Part shown: piece by piece, positions 1 through 8,937 of the stretch
How positions within the stretch are numbered: position 1 is the first letter of the stretch
Layout of the letters: each line of letters opens with the position of its first letter
Origin: Vescimonas coprocola
GTDB taxonomy: Bacteria; Bacillota; Clostridia; Oscillospirales; Oscillospiraceae
Assembly (NCBI RefSeq): GCF_018408575.1
Contig: NZ_AP023418.1
Coordinates: forward strand, 1,950,415-2,014,414
DNA: 64,000 nt
Direction: 5' to 3'
Notes under the pieces: generated by a model
The model's database searches: none
Told to the model about the DNA's origin: nothing
What the model saw: the letters and a program-made list of their open reading frames with translations, nothing else
Position numbers and translations under genes: made by a program

Positions 1-288
1 ATCGGTGCCGATACGGTTCATGGGGGAGTCCTCTTCCTCCTGATTGGGCCGCTCATAGTAGCTGTTCTGGCGGTCGTTTTCCTCCAGCCAGCGCCAGCGG
101 TCCAGCCAGCGCTCGGCCCGCCGGGTCAGAGGCTCCTCCTCGTGGGGCAGCTCCAGCTCCACCGTGGGGTTTTCCTGCGCCACGCTCTCCAGATACTCCC
201 GTATCTCCAGCCGCCCCATTTGCAGCAGCCGCAGACTATGCAGCTGCCGCATGGACAGCTGTTGTTCCTGCCTCAGCTCCAGTTCCAC
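1..288 (-). CDS. rpoN: RNA polymerase sigma-54 factor, N-terminal part (runs off the window)
   Basis: This is the first 96 codons of sigma-54, which directs RNA polymerase to -24/-12 promoters and needs an AAA+ activator to open them. The start is a GTG at 288 with GGAGGG about seven bases upstream. The visible protein opens with a glutamine- and leucine-rich segment (ELRQEQQLSMRQLHSLRLLQ), then LEIREYLESVAQENP, the pattern of sigma-54 region I, which contacts the activator. An acidic stretch follows, as in region II. The gene is cut by the window edge. A sigma-54 activator (3502) and a sigma-54 promoter (3282-3297) lie within 3.5 kb, which supports the call. The identification is from family knowledge; only region I can be judged. 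Confidence 0.85.
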   Translation of the reverse strand, partial: MELELRQEQQLSMRQLHSLRLLQMGRLEIREYLESVAQENPTVELELPHEEEPLTRRAERWLDRWRWLEENDRQNSYYERPNQEEEDSPMNRIGTD

Positions 289-348
289 TGTGCTTCCCTC
301 CCGGATCTCCCTGCACGGGATTTTTTTGTTATCATATTATCATAGTTT

Positions 349-377
349 ATTATAGTGCATCCACCGCCCCGGCGCAA
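349..377 (-). promoter_or_regulatory. Sigma-A-type promoter for rpoN
   Basis: On the minus strand TTGCGC (372-377) and TATAAT (349-354) are separated by 17 bp, about 60 bases upstream of the rpoN GTG. The -10 is perfect and the -35 matches in the important TTG. Confidence 0.6.
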
Positions 378-392
378 GCCGTTTTTTCGCAG

Positions 393-435
393 GGAGACCG
401 CAGCGCCGCCGTGTTCTGCGTCCGCTGCGGTCTCC
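393..435 (-). terminator. Hairpin between the enolase-like gene and rpoN
   Basis: A 13-bp stem (GGAGACCGCAGCG at 393-405 with its complement at 423-435) lies downstream of the leftward operon ending at 559 and upstream of the rpoN promoter. No long U-tract follows it directly, so termination strength is uncertain. Confidence 0.45.
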
Positions 436-558
436 TACTTGAGGGGGTGTAGAGATCAAATTGGTAAAAATATTTTTACGTCGTATCCGATTTCATTAAC
501 TATTTTGTAAAAAATCTTGTATTTTCCCTTAGTATCTCTTACAATAGGGGCAAGTACC

Positions 559-1830
559 TCAGAACTTCACGAAGGGCGAGAAGTCGAAGGGCTTGGCTGC
601 CGGCAGCTCCGTCTCCGCCCGCAGCAGAGAGTTGACGATGTGAATGGCGTGACCGAATTTGGGCGGGCCCAGCTTCACCGCCGCCGCTCCGCCGGCGATG
701 CCCATGTCCGCCACAGGGTCGTCGCTGACGCCGCCCGCCCGGATGGAGGGGATGGAGAACATTCCGTGCTCCACGGCATAGCGCTGGGCTTCCATAGCCT
801 CCGTAACGGTCCCCACCTGATTGGGCTTAAAGACGAAGGCCCCGCAGGCCCCCATGTCCAGTGCCTTGCGAAGATAGTCGATGTTGGTGACGGTGAGGTC
901 GTCGCCGCAGAGGGTGGTACGATCCAGCGCCTTGGCGGCCTTCACCCAGCCCTCCCAGTCGTTCTCGTCCACCGGATCCTCGATGTAGAGGAAGTTGTAC
1001 TTCTCCGTGGCCTGCTTCAGGATGCCGATGATCTCGTCCAGATCCACCTCCCGGCCGCAGTAGTGATAGGTACCCCGCTTGGCGTCGTAGATCTCGCTGA
1101 AAGCGCAGTCCATATGGAAGGCGATCTTCTCCTCGCAGTGGCAGCGCTTGGCCGTCTCATAGAGGATATCCAGACAGTCCATGAAATCGGTGCTGGGGGC
1201 CATATACTCCGACATGGCGCCGATCTCCGGACGGCGGCCCCCCTGAAACTCCCGGATGACCTCCGGCAGCTTCTTATAGACCTTGCAGAGGATCTCCGTA
1301 GCCTCAGCGATGGAGGATGCCTTATAGGGAACAATGGTGGTCTCCTGCACCGGCATGGTGTCGTCCTCATAGCTGCCTCCGGCGAACATATCCGAGGTGG
1401 GCAGGGGGATGGTGCGAATGTCACCGGGGTTCAGATAGCGGTACTGGGACACATGGCGCAGCTGGCATCCGGCCCGCATGACCGCCAGCGACGTGCTGTA
1501 CGTGACATTGCCCCCCAGACGGGACTTGTTGGGGGTGCCGTCCAGCTCCATGAGACGGCGGTCCAGCGCCTGCTGGTCCAGCACGTCCATGCCCCGGATG
1601 GCAGGCAGGACCACCTTCTCCGCCATCTCCACGGCCTTGCGGACGCCGTTGCCGTCATAACGGCTCCGGTCACCGTCCCGCAGCACCATAGCCTCGTGTT
1701 CCCCGGCGGAGATACCGGAGGGGGACGCTGCCCGGCCCATGGTGCCATCCTCGGTGATGATATCCACCTCCAGCAGGGGCTTTCCCTTGCAGTCGATGAT
1801 CTCTCTGGCCCGCAAATCCTGAATTTTCAT
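559..1830 (-). CDS. Enolase-like protein (divergent enolase superfamily member)
   Basis: A 423-residue protein with an enolase framework: AREIIDCKGKPLLEVD at the start, SGISAGEHEA (the mobile-loop region), VQET, YIEDPVDENDWEGW and GDDLTVTN (metal-binding Glu and Asp), FKPNQVGTVTEA (catalytic-type Lys) and AVKLG (second Lys). It is not a normal glycolytic enolase. The VGDEGGFAP block carrying the acid/base Glu is not seen, GGSHA is GGSYE, and SHRSGE is SIRAGG. It follows the glycerate 2-kinase gene by 12 bp, with AGGAGG before ATG 1830, so the two form one sigma-54-driven operon. The attractive inference is dehydration of 2-phosphoglycerate or a related phosphorylated hydroxy-acid made by the kinase, but the lost residues leave the substrate open. 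Confidence 0.8.
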   Translation of the reverse strand: MKIQDLRAREIIDCKGKPLLEVDIITEDGTMGRAASPSGISAGEHEAMVLRDGDRSRYDGNGVRKAVEMAEKVVLPAIRGMDVLDQQALDRRLMELDGTPNKSRLGGNVTYSTSLAVMRAGCQLRHVSQYRYLNPGDIRTIPLPTSDMFAGGSYEDDTMPVQETTIVPYKASSIAEATEILCKVYKKLPEVIREFQGGRRPEIGAMSEYMAPSTDFMDCLDILYETAKRCHCEEKIAFHMDCAFSEIYDAKRGTYHYCGREVDLDEIIGILKQATEKYNFLYIEDPVDENDWEGWVKAAKALDRTTLCGDDLTVTNIDYLRKALDMGACGAFVFKPNQVGTVTEAMEAQRYAVEHGMFSIPSIRAGGVSDDPVADMGIAGGAAAVKLGPPKFGHAIHIVNSLLRAETELPAAKPFDFSPFVKF

Positions 1831-1842
1831 AATAGTTCCTCC

Positions 1843-3243
1843 TTACTCCTGTGTACCGATGTACAGCACATTAAAATCGCACAAATTGGTTCCCGTGTTC
1901 CCGGTGAGCACCGTATCCCCCAGCGGCTCCAGCGCCTCATAGGCGGCGTGCTCCCGCAGCGCCTTCCGCAGGTCGATGCCCCGCTCTGCGGCAGCAGTCC
2001 CGGTGGTGCCGTCGGTCAGGCCGCCTGCCACCGGGGTGGTGCCGTCGGTACCCTCGCTGTCCATGGACAGCAGGCACACATTCTTCAACCCCTCCGCTGC
2101 CACGGCAAAGGCCGCCGTCATTTCCTGTGACGGGCCGCCATGGCCCCGGATAAGGCTGCTGTCAGGAATGGCGGTGGTAGTCTCCCCGGCGGAGAACAGG
2201 AAGCAGGGCGCCCGGAAGGGCCGTTCGTTCTTCACCACCTCATGGGCCAGCGAGGCCATAAAGGTGCCGTAGTCCCGGCTCTCCCCCTCGGCGTAGGTAG
2301 TCAGCACATGGGCGGGGATTCCCATCTCCTCCGCCGCCTCCAGCGCCGCCTGGCAGGAGTCCGGCAGGGTGTTGACGATATAGTAATCCACATCGTTGGT
2401 CATGGTCTGGGGCGTTTCCTGCGCCGGGTCATAGTCCAGCAGATACCGGGCCACATTGCGGGGCAGCTTGTCCTCGATATGGTACTTGCGGAGGATGGCA
2501 CCGATGTCCTGGAAGGTCACGGTGTCGTAGCCCACAGGGGTCCCCATAATGGGTACCGGCTCCGTGTAATCGGTGATATCATCCAGCCCCACGGCGTCCC
2601 AGATCTCAAAGCAGAGGATCTTGGCCCCGTGGATGTGCTGCCCCAGCCGTCCCCGGCTCATGCGGGACAGATGCCCCCGGATGTCGTTGATGTCCATGAC
2701 CCACATCCCGGCTTTCAGCATCACATCCGTGGCCTCCTGCAGATCCTCCAGTGTGGTTCCCTCCACCGGGTAGCCCATCAGCGCTGAGCACCCGCCGGTA
2801 AGGCCCAGCAGCAACAGGTCGTCCGGCCCCATCTGCTCTGCGATGTCGATCATCCGCTGGCAGCCCCGGATGCCCTCCTCATTGGGCAGGGGATGCCCGC
2901 CCACATAGACCTCCGTCTTTCGATAGACGTCCTCCTCATCCCGAAGCTTGATGATGGTGACGCCCAGCGTCAGATACTCCCCCAGCAGATCCTCGAAGGC
3001 CCGTGCCATGTGATTGCCCGCCTTGCCGGAGGAAAAGGCGTACACATGACGGTACCGGCTCAGATCGTGGCGGCGGCTTCCGATGACCAGCTCGCTGCCC
3101 TCCCGATGCATCATCTCGTGGAGTCGCTTCCGGGCATCCAGCCGTTGCAGCACCCGCTCCGTCAGCTCCAGCACCTGCGCCTTGGCCCCGGCGTCGCCGT
3201 GGGACAGCAGGCTCTCTTTATTCTTGATTTTATGATCGCTCAT
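1843..3243 (-). CDS. Glycerate 2-kinase family protein (DUF4147/MOFRL type)
   Basis: About 466 residues in the class II glycerate kinase family, which phosphorylates D-glycerate at O-2 to 2-phosphoglycerate. Family landmarks: AFSSGKAGNHMA near residue 68, GGHPLPNEEG, LLLLGLTGGCSALMGYP, then the C-terminal MOFRL-type part with SAGETTTAIP, GHGGPSQEM (usually GGRNQE) and DSEGTDGTTPVAGGLTDG. I start it at ATG 3243 because GAGGAGA lies five bases upstream; a longer frame begins five codons earlier without a better SD. It is first in the operon with the enolase-like gene, and its transcript should start about 25 bases upstream from the sigma-54 promoter. The true substrate could be another short hydroxy-acid. 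Confidence 0.8.
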   Translation of the reverse strand: MSDHKIKNKESLLSHGDAGAKAQVLELTERVLQRLDARKRLHEMMHREGSELVIGSRRHDLSRYRHVYAFSSGKAGNHMARAFEDLLGEYLTLGVTIIKLRDEEDVYRKTEVYVGGHPLPNEEGIRGCQRMIDIAEQMGPDDLLLLGLTGGCSALMGYPVEGTTLEDLQEATDVMLKAGMWVMDINDIRGHLSRMSRGRLGQHIHGAKILCFEIWDAVGLDDITDYTEPVPIMGTPVGYDTVTFQDIGAILRKYHIEDKLPRNVARYLLDYDPAQETPQTMTNDVDYYIVNTLPDSCQAALEAAEEMGIPAHVLTTYAEGESRDYGTFMASLAHEVVKNERPFRAPCFLFSAGETTTAIPDSSLIRGHGGPSQEMTAAFAVAAEGLKNVCLLSMDSEGTDGTTPVAGGLTDGTTGTAAAERGIDLRKALREHAAYEALEPLGDTVLTGNTGTNLCDFNVLYIGTQE

Positions 3244-3281
3244 GGTATCTCCTCGCATATTTAGTTGATGCCAAGATAAAT

Positions 3282-3297
3282 AGCAACTCCCGTGCCA
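3282..3297 (-). promoter_or_regulatory. Sigma-54 (-24/-12) promoter
   Basis: The minus strand reads TGGCACGGGAGTTGCT: TGGCAC (3292-3297), five bases, TTGCT (3282-3286). This matches the sigma-54 consensus TGGCAC-N5-TTGCW exactly, with the invariant GG and GC in place. It lies 38 bases upstream of the glycerate kinase start, and a sigma-54 activator gene is divergent to it. Confidence 0.9.
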
Positions 3298-3501
3298 GCA
3301 TGACAGCTTCCACGGTTATTCCGCAAGTTTCGCTCCTCGTCCAGCGGTTTTCACAAGATTTTCCCGGAAAACTCGGCGTTTTCGCCAAACAGTCACCCGA
3401 TCCGGCAGTGCAGCCGCCTTTCACTTCCGCCCTTGCTCTGCGCCGTGTCAAGATTTTTTGTCTCGCCCCTTCCCCATTCTTTTTCTCAGGAGGTATGAAC
3501 T

Positions 3502-4875
3502 ATGAACAAGAACTTTGAACAAATGCTCCGTCTGGTGGACTATGTGGACGGCCTGATGGTGGTGGACAAAAACTGCATCATCCGCCACTACTACACCGCC
3601 TATCCCGATCTGGTAAACCTGCGGCAGGACGAGCCTCTGAACCGCAGTCTCTTTGAAATTTATCCCACCCTGAAGCGGGAGGACAGCTACATCTGCCGGG
3701 CGCTGAAAACAGGAGAGAGCTTCATCAACTACGAGCAGACCTATATCAACTACAAGGGGGACGCCATGGAGGCCAACTGCAGCGCCGTCCCCATTAAGGA
3801 GCACGGCGAAGTGGTGGGCGTCATCGATATGGTCATCTACAAGGATGCCCACGTCACCGAGCGGCGGCTAAGCTTCGACATCAGCCTCATCAGCGCCCTC
3901 ACCAAAAGCTACAACACCTCCGACCAGTCGCTGGAGGACATCGTCACGCAGGATGGCGAGATGATCCGCATCAAGGAGAAGATCTTGCAGACCGCCGACA
4001 GCGATGCCCATGTGCTGGTCTATGGCAAGACCGGCACCGGAAAGGAGCTCATTGTCAACGCCATCCAGAAAACCAGCCGCCGCAAGGATGCCCCCTTCAT
4101 CAAGCAGAACTGCGCCTCCATCCCCAGTACTCTGCTGGAGAGCATCCTCTTCGGCACCACCAAGGGCAGCTACACCGGGGCTAAGGATACGCCGGGTCTG
4201 TTCGAGCTGGCCGACGGCGGCACGCTGTTCCTCGACGAGATCAACTCCATGGAGCTGACGGCGCAGGCCAAGCTGCTGCGGGTGCTGGAGGACAACTGCA
4301 TCCGCCGCATCGGTGCCAAGGAGGAAAAGCAGGTGAACGTGCGGATCATCGCCGCCGTCAACGAGGACCCGGAGGGCTGCGTAGAGCGGAATAAGATCCG
4401 GGAGGATATCTTCTACCGCCTGTGTGTGCTGCGGTACGATATCCCGGAGTTGTACCGGCGGAAGGGGGATATCCCCCTGCTGATGGAATATTTCCGCAAG
4501 CACTACAACAAGAAATTCCACAAGCAGATCATGGCATACAGCAGCGAGGTACAGGATATCTTTCTGGCCTATAACTGGCCCGGCAACGTCCGGGAGCTGA
4601 AAAACGTCATCGAATCCGCCTTCCACAACAATCACACCGCCATCCTCACCCGCAACGATATCCCCAACTACATCCTCTCCCGGCTGGCGGTGGACACCAT
4701 GCACGCCGAGGACGTCCGAGGCCTGCCCCTCCACGAGATGCTGGCTCGGTACGAGGTCCTCCTCATCGAGGACGCCTACCGCCGCAACGGCGGCAGCCTC
4801 ACCAAAACGGCGGCGGAGCTGCAGGTCAGCAAGCAGAACCTCGCCTATAAAATGAAAAAGTACGATATCCGGTGA
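3502..4875 (+). CDS. PAS-AAA+-Fis sigma-54-dependent transcriptional activator
   Basis: A 457-residue bacterial enhancer-binding protein. A PAS-like sensor domain occupies roughly residues 1-130 in place of a receiver domain. The AAA+ domain (about 150-380) has Walker [10 protein letters not shown], the sigma-54-contacting loop GSYTGA (the GAFTGA motif with Phe to Tyr), Walker B GGTLFLDE, and [11 protein letters not shown]. The C-terminus (about 410-457) is a Fis-type helix-turn-helix ([19 protein letters not shown]). AGGAGG lies eight bases before ATG 3502; an ATG at 3495 is too close to it. It diverges from the kinase/enolase-like operon with its -24/-12 promoter, so it very probably activates that operon in response to a small ligand bound by the PAS domain. 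Confidence 0.9.
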   Translation: MNKNFEQMLRLVDYVDGLMVVDKNCIIRHYYTAYPDLVNLRQDEPLNRSLFEIYPTLKREDSYICRALKTGESFINYEQTYINYKGDAMEANCSAVPIKEHGEVVGVIDMVIYKDAHVTERRLSFDISLISALTKSYNTSDQSLEDIVTQDGEMIRIKEKILQTADSDAHVLVYGKTGTGKELIVNAIQKTSRRKDAPFIKQNCASIPSTLLESILFGTTKGSYTGAKDTPGLFELADGGTLFLDEINSMELTAQAKLLRVLEDNCIRRIGAKEEKQVNVRIIAAVNEDPEGCVERNKIREDIFYRLCVLRYDIPELYRRKGDIPLLMEYFRKHYNKKFHKQIMAYSSEVQDIFLAYNWPGNVRELKNVIESAFHNNHTAILTRNDIPNYILSRLAVDTMHAEDVRGLPLHEMLARYEVLLIEDAYRRNGGSLTKTAAELQVSKQNLAYKMKKYDIR

Positions 4876-4924
4876 AAAACGTGTGCTGTCCTTCGACAGC
4901 GCACGCTATCAGGGCATAACAGCA

Positions 4925-4953
4925 GGAAGGACACCCTTGCGGGGTGTCCTTCC
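4925..4953. terminator. Bidirectional hairpin after the sigma-54 activator
   Basis: A 12-bp perfect stem (GGAAGGACACCC / GGGTGTCCTTCC) with a five-base loop separates the convergent activator and barstar genes. A second, shorter stem (GTGCTGTC..GACAGCGCAC) lies just before it. There is no clean U-run. Confidence 0.5.
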
Positions 4954-4991
4954 TCCCTCTGGCTGCCCATAGCTTTTTGCGATCCCTGCGA

Positions 4992-5300
4992 TCAGCGGTA
5001 TGTGACCGAGACCCAAGGGTATTTCTCCTGAAGGTCACTGAAAATCTCCTGCATCGGAGCGGCGTACGCCCGCAGCCCCTGCGGCATGGCGTCAAAGCCC
5101 TCCACCACAATGTGCCTTTGCACCGGCTGCAAAAACACATCCGTCAGGCAATCCCACATGGCATCCCAGTTTTCCCCGTAATAGTCGGGAAATCCAAATG
5201 CCTTGCGGATACGCTGATGTAATGTGCCCCAGTCCCTGCAGCTGTTCAGGCGCAGTAAAACGGGGTCGGCTGTAATGGGCGTATATGCGTTGCGATTCAT
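4992..5300 (-). CDS. Barstar-family ribonuclease inhibitor
   Basis: About 102 residues with the barstar core: an LRLNSCRDWGTLHQRIRKAF helix region, GFPDYYGENWDAMWDCLTD (the typical FPxYYGxNxDALxDxL block whose acidic residues plug the barnase active site), and a C-terminal strand. ATG 5300 is preferred over the upstream ATG because AAAGGAG sits seven bases before it. It lies 17 bp downstream of the barnase-like gene in the usual toxin-then-antidote order. Since the toxin frame is broken, the inhibitor may survive as an orphan immunity gene. Confidence 0.85.
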   Translation of the reverse strand: MNRNAYTPITADPVLLRLNSCRDWGTLHQRIRKAFGFPDYYGENWDAMWDCLTDVFLQPVQRHIVVEGFDAMPQGLRAYAAPMQEIFSDLQEKYPWVSVTYR

Positions 5301-5317
5301 AACAAAGCTCCTTTCTG

Positions 5318-5823
5318 TCAAACAATCTCGACAAATGTGGCGTAATGGTCGTAAGTAACAAAAATCAATCCATCGTTGGAGTAGAGAATTCGTTCACCGC
5401 CTCGGTAACCAAAAGAGTAATGGATGTCAGCCTCGTACCATATTCGTCCAAGTGCATCGGGGAGCCGCTTGTCTCTGTTTTTGTAAACGCCCTTTGTCAG
5501 CATCTTACCAGGTGCAACACTGACAAGATTTGCTAAAATCGGAATCCATCCTAACTTGCTAGCTTCGTCCTCAGTTATATAGTATCCAGGTAGCTGACGA
5601 AAAGTTTTTAGCCACCAATCGGCCCCCCGCAGGCCAATCTTTGTCGCTGTGCCAGCCGTTTTGCCACTAAGCGTTGAACAGAGCAGCGACAATTAGGATG
5701 GAGCGGTGGTTCTTCTGGAATAATATCATAGAGCAAGTAAATTTTCCCTTGATGCTTTTTGCATTCCATACATCTTCGGAGATCGATGACGGATTTCCAA
5801 TATTTATACTTCAAGCTACGCAC
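5318..5823 (-). pseudogene. Barnase-like secreted-type ribonuclease toxin, frameshifted
   Basis: Two overlapping frames make one toxin. The first (GTG 5823, AAGGAAG upstream) encodes a Cys-rich lead-in with CMECKKHQGKIY and EEPPLHPNCRC, a module I recall preceding barnase domains in clostridial proteins. The second frame encodes the barnase fold: TAGTATKIGLRGADWWLK, LPGYYITEDEASKLGW, GRIWYEADI (catalytic Glu), YRGGERILYSNDG (the two Arg) and TYDHYATF (catalytic His). The Lys of barnase's ITKSEA is Glu here. Joining the frames needs a -1 shift at the AAAA in GTGGCAAAACGG (about 5654-5666). Followed by barstar. It could be a decayed gene, a sequencing error, or slippage; I favour decay. Confidence 0.75.
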
Positions 5824-6012
5824 AAACTTCTTCCTTTCTACTATAACAGATTAGGCCATCCATGAAAAGCCTCTTATATTACTGTGTCAGGCAGTAGTTT
5901 GTTGCCCTTGTGTATGCAACCCTTATAAAATTTTTATGAAAATGTCGCAGCAATTCCCATAGTGCAAATCCCGCAAAGCCTTGTGGCACAACGGTTTGCA
6001 TCCAAAAGGAAA

Positions 6013-6040
6013 AGGACTTCAAGATTTCTCTTGAAGTCCT
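6013..6040 (-). terminator. Terminator downstream of tRNA-Gly
   Basis: An 11-bp stem (AGGACTTCAAG / CTTGAAGTCCT) with a six-base loop lies just 3' of the tRNA on its strand, followed on that strand by TTTTCCTTTT. On the plus strand a T6 run follows, so it may work both ways. Confidence 0.7.
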
Positions 6041-6044
6041 TTTT

Positions 6045-6118
6045 TGGAGCAGGGTACGGGAATCGAACCCGCCTCCTCGGCTTGGGAAGCCGATGTACTA
6101 CCGATGTACTAACCCTGC
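6045..6118 (-). tRNA. tRNA-Gly (anticodon CCC)
   Basis: A complete cloverleaf on the minus strand: acceptor GCAGGGT/ACCCTGC, D-stem GTAC/GTAC, anticodon stem TCGGC/GCCGA with loop TTCCCAA, T-arm with TTCGATT, discriminator T and encoded CCA. The anticodon CCC reads GGG (Gly). Confidence 0.95.
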
Positions 6119-6241
6119 ATTTTGAATACCTGCTCATTATAGCAGATATCCCCCGGCTTTGCAACCGGAAATTTTGTCGACGGCGGCATGAAAATTTCAC
6201 CGCCGCATATGCTGGAAACAAAACGGAACGGAGGGCTGCAT

Positions 6242-7387
6242 ATGAGACGGATGGCGGGCTTATGGGCGGCGCTCCTGCTGGTGCTGGCGCTGACGCCGAC
6301 ACAGGCCGGAGCGGTGGAGCTGCCGATACGGGCGGAGGCGGCGCTGCTGATGGAGAAAGAGACGGGACAGGTGCTGTACGCCCAAAATGAGCACGAGGCG
6401 CTGGAGCCGGCCAGCGTCACCAAGGTGATGACGCTGCTTTTGACCATGGAGGCCATCGAAAAGGGCAGCCTCCACTACGACGACGTGGTGACGGTCAGCG
6501 CCTACGCCGCCTCTATGGGCGGCAGCCACGTCTACCTGTCGGAGGGTGAGCAGATCACCGTAGACGATCTTTTGAAGGCGGTGTGCGTGGCCAGCGGCAA
6601 CGACGCCGCCGTGGCGCTGGCGGAGTGCGTGGCCGGGGTGACGGAGCTGTTTGTGGAGCAGATGAACACACGGGCCAAGGAGCTGGGCATGACGGACACC
6701 CACTTCGTCAACTGCACCGGCCTTCCGGCGGAGGGCCACGTCACCAGTGCATGGGACATCGCCCTCATGAGCCGGGAGCTCATAGAAAAGCACCCGGACA
6801 TCCGCCGCTACACCACCATCTGGATGGATACCCTGCGGGACGGCACCTTCCAGCTGGCCAACACCAATAAGCTGATCCGGTTCTACGACGGGGCCACGGG
6901 TCTGAAAACCGGCTCCACCGACAGCGCCAAATACTGCCTGTCCGCCACGGCGGAGCGGGAAGGCATGGAGCTCATCGCCGTGGTGCTGAAGTCCCCCACC
7001 GGCCAGCAGCGGTTCGAGGATGCCAAGGCCCTGCTGAACTACGGCTTCTCCACCTACGCCCTGCTGCACACGGCGCCGGAGGAACCTTTCCCCGCCATCC
7101 CGGTGGTGCTGGGGGAGACGGAGACGGTGCAGCCCTGCATCGACCCGCAGGAGGCGGTGGCGCTGGTGCAGAAAAGTCAGGCCGGGGGTCTGTCCCAGTC
7201 CGTCACACTGGCGGAACAGGTGGAGGCCCCGGTGTCCACCGGACAGGAACTGGGGACTCTGACAGTGACGGATGCCGCCGGCGAGACGGTGCAGTCCATC
7301 CCCATCCGGGCGGCGCAGAGCGTGGAGCGTCTCACCTTCGGTACCATGCTGCGCCGGATGCTGTCGGCGGCATTTTTTGCCGGCTGA
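6242..7387 (+). CDS. D-alanyl-D-alanine carboxypeptidase (peptidase S11, PBP5/DacF type)
   Basis: A 381-residue secreted penicillin-binding protein that trims the terminal D-Ala from peptidoglycan stem peptides. A signal peptide (MRRMAGLWAALLLVLALTPT..AGA) is followed by the catalytic domain with SVTK (SxxK, nucleophile Ser and base Lys), SGN (SxN) and GLKTGS (KTG). A C-terminal beta domain and a short hydrophobic tail (MLRRMLSAAFFAG) suit membrane anchoring as in DacF/PBP5. The start at 6242 has GGAGGG seven bases upstream and gives a clean signal peptide; the open frame extends 18 codons further without support. It stands alone between the tRNA and pgi. Confidence 0.92.
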   Translation: MRRMAGLWAALLLVLALTPTQAGAVELPIRAEAALLMEKETGQVLYAQNEHEALEPASVTKVMTLLLTMEAIEKGSLHYDDVVTVSAYAASMGGSHVYLSEGEQITVDDLLKAVCVASGNDAAVALAECVAGVTELFVEQMNTRAKELGMTDTHFVNCTGLPAEGHVTSAWDIALMSRELIEKHPDIRRYTTIWMDTLRDGTFQLANTNKLIRFYDGATGLKTGSTDSAKYCLSATAEREGMELIAVVLKSPTGQQRFEDAKALLNYGFSTYALLHTAPEEPFPAIPVVLGETETVQPCIDPQEAVALVQKSQAGGLSQSVTLAEQVEAPVSTGQELGTLTVTDAAGETVQSIPIRAAQSVERLTFGTMLRRMLSAAFFAG

Positions 7388-7412
7388 AAGCCGCTTTTGG
7401 GTAGGTTTCCTC

Positions 7413-7441
7413 TTGTATTCCACGGGAAAACGTTGTATGAT
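7413..7441 (+). promoter_or_regulatory. Promoter of pgi
   Basis: TTGTAT (7413-7418), a 17-bp spacer, TATGAT (7436-7441), 30 bases upstream of the pgi start and just after the carboxypeptidase stop. Confidence 0.65.
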
Positions 7442-7471
7442 AAACCAAATTGTACAGAGGAGGCATCTGAT

Positions 7472-8812
7472 ATGATACAGATGGATCTGTCCCATATCCG
7501 GCAGTTTATCCCGCTGCCCTACGAGGAGGCCCGTGCCGCCCAGCTGCGGCTGGCCCACAGCCATTTGCAGCACGGTGACGGCGCAGGCGGCGAGTTCACC
7601 GGCTGGGTGCAGCTGCCCCGGCAGTATGACCGGGAGGAGTTCGCCCGCATTCAGGCGGCGGCCCGAAAAATTCAGCAGGACTCTCAGGCGCTGGTGGTCA
7701 TCGGCATCGGCGGCTCCTATCTGGGCGCACGGGGCGTCATCGAGTGCCTGTGCTCCCCCAACTATAACCTGAAAAAGAAGGACACCCCCAACATCTACTT
7801 CACCGGCAACGGCCTGTCCTCCGACCAGATGGCGGAGCTTATGGACCTGCTGGAGGGGGTGGACTTCTCCGTCAACGTCATCTCCAAGTCCGGCACCACC
7901 ACGGAGCCTGCGGTGGCCTTCCGTTTCTTCCGGAAGCTGCTGGAGGAGCGGTACGGCCCAGAGGAGGCGGCCCGGCGCATCTACGCCACCACCGACCGCC
8001 GCAAGGGGGCGCTGAAGGCTCTGGCGGATCAAGCGGGCTACGAGACCTTCGTGGTGCCTGACGACATCGGCGGCCGGTACAGTGTCCTCACCGCTGTGGG
8101 CCTGCTGCCCATCGCCGTGGCGGGGGTGGATATCTGCCAGCTGATGGAGGGTGCCGAGACTATGATGGAGGTCTGCGCCAAGACGGACATGGCGGAAAAC
8201 CCCGCCTGGCAGTATGCCGCCGCCCGGTATGAGCTGTACCGCACCGGCAAGAAGATCGAGGTGCTGGCGGCCTATGAGCCCAGCTTCCGGTTCATGGCGG
8301 AGTGGTGGAAGCAGCTGTACGGCGAGTCCGAGGGCAAGGAACACAAGGGGCTCTTCCCCGCCAGCGTGGAGTTCACGGCGGACCTGCACTCCATGGGTCA
8401 GTATATCCAGCAGGGGGAGCGTTCCCTGTTCGAGACGGTGGTGCGCTTCGGCGCTTCCCACCGGCCGCAGGTGGTGCCGCTGGATGAGACCGACGGCGAC
8501 GGCCTGAACTTTCTGGCCGGGAAGGACGTGGATTTCATCCGCACGCAGGCCATGGACGGCACACTGCTGGCCCATGTGGAGGGCGGCGTCCCCAACATCA
8601 TCCTCCGCACCGGCCAGATCAATGCCTTCACGCTGGGTGAGCTCATCTACTTCTTCGAGTACGCCTGCGGCCTGTCCGGCTACTTGCTGGACGTGAATCC
8701 CTTCGACCAGCCGGGGGTGGAGGCGTATAAGAAGAATATGTTCGCCCTGCTGGGAAAGCCCGGCTACGAGGCCCTGCGGCAGGAACTGGCGGAAAAACTG
8801 CACAGAGCTTGA
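7472..8812 (+). CDS. pgi: Glucose-6-phosphate isomerase
   Basis: About 446 residues, the usual length of the short Gram-positive form. It interconverts glucose-6-phosphate and fructose-6-phosphate in the cytosol. Visible motifs: [30 protein letters not shown] (phosphate-binding SxSGT), [17 protein letters not shown] (the PGI signature region), an MGQYIQQG segment, and a C-terminal [13 protein letters not shown]. The start at ATG 7472 follows AGAGGAGG by eight bases. Its own promoter lies directly upstream; no operon partner is evident. Confidence 0.95.
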   Translation: MIQMDLSHIRQFIPLPYEEARAAQLRLAHSHLQHGDGAGGEFTGWVQLPRQYDREEFARIQAAARKIQQDSQALVVIGIGGSYLGARGVIECLCSPNYNLKKKDTPNIYFTGNGLSSDQMAELMDLLEGVDFSVNVISKSGTTTEPAVAFRFFRKLLEERYGPEEAARRIYATTDRRKGALKALADQAGYETFVVPDDIGGRYSVLTAVGLLPIAVAGVDICQLMEGAETMMEVCAKTDMAENPAWQYAAARYELYRTGKKIEVLAAYEPSFRFMAEWWKQLYGESEGKEHKGLFPASVEFTADLHSMGQYIQQGERSLFETVVRFGASHRPQVVPLDETDGDGLNFLAGKDVDFIRTQAMDGTLLAHVEGGVPNIILRTGQINAFTLGELIYFFEYACGLSGYLLDVNPFDQPGVEAYKKNMFALLGKPGYEALRQELAEKLHRA

Positions 8813-8861
8813 CCGCCTCTTTACACCATTTCTACAAATCTGTAAAATAGCGTTTTTCCCA

Positions 8862-8890
8862 TTGCCATTTGGTCGGCAATATGGTATCTT
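8862..8890 (+). promoter_or_regulatory. Promoter of the small P-loop gene
   Basis: TTGCCA (8862-8867), a 17-bp spacer, TATCTT (8885-8890), about 48 bases before the ATG at 8938. Confidence 0.5.
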
Positions 8891-8937
8891 AATGACAGGG
8901 AATAACCATCCCGATCTTATCAAGAGGAGTGATACTT

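Noticed and set aside
559-1830. Calling this gene the housekeeping enolase (eno)
   Set aside because: Several active-site blocks are missing, and it sits in a sigma-54 operon with a glycerate kinase instead of with glycolytic genes.
517-2130. A 537-codon plus-strand open frame
   Set aside because: Antisense shadow of the enolase-like and glycerate kinase genes.
6260-8923. An 887-codon open frame on the minus strand
   Set aside because: It lies opposite the carboxypeptidase and pgi genes, whose motifs are unambiguous; no family is recognisable in the antisense product.
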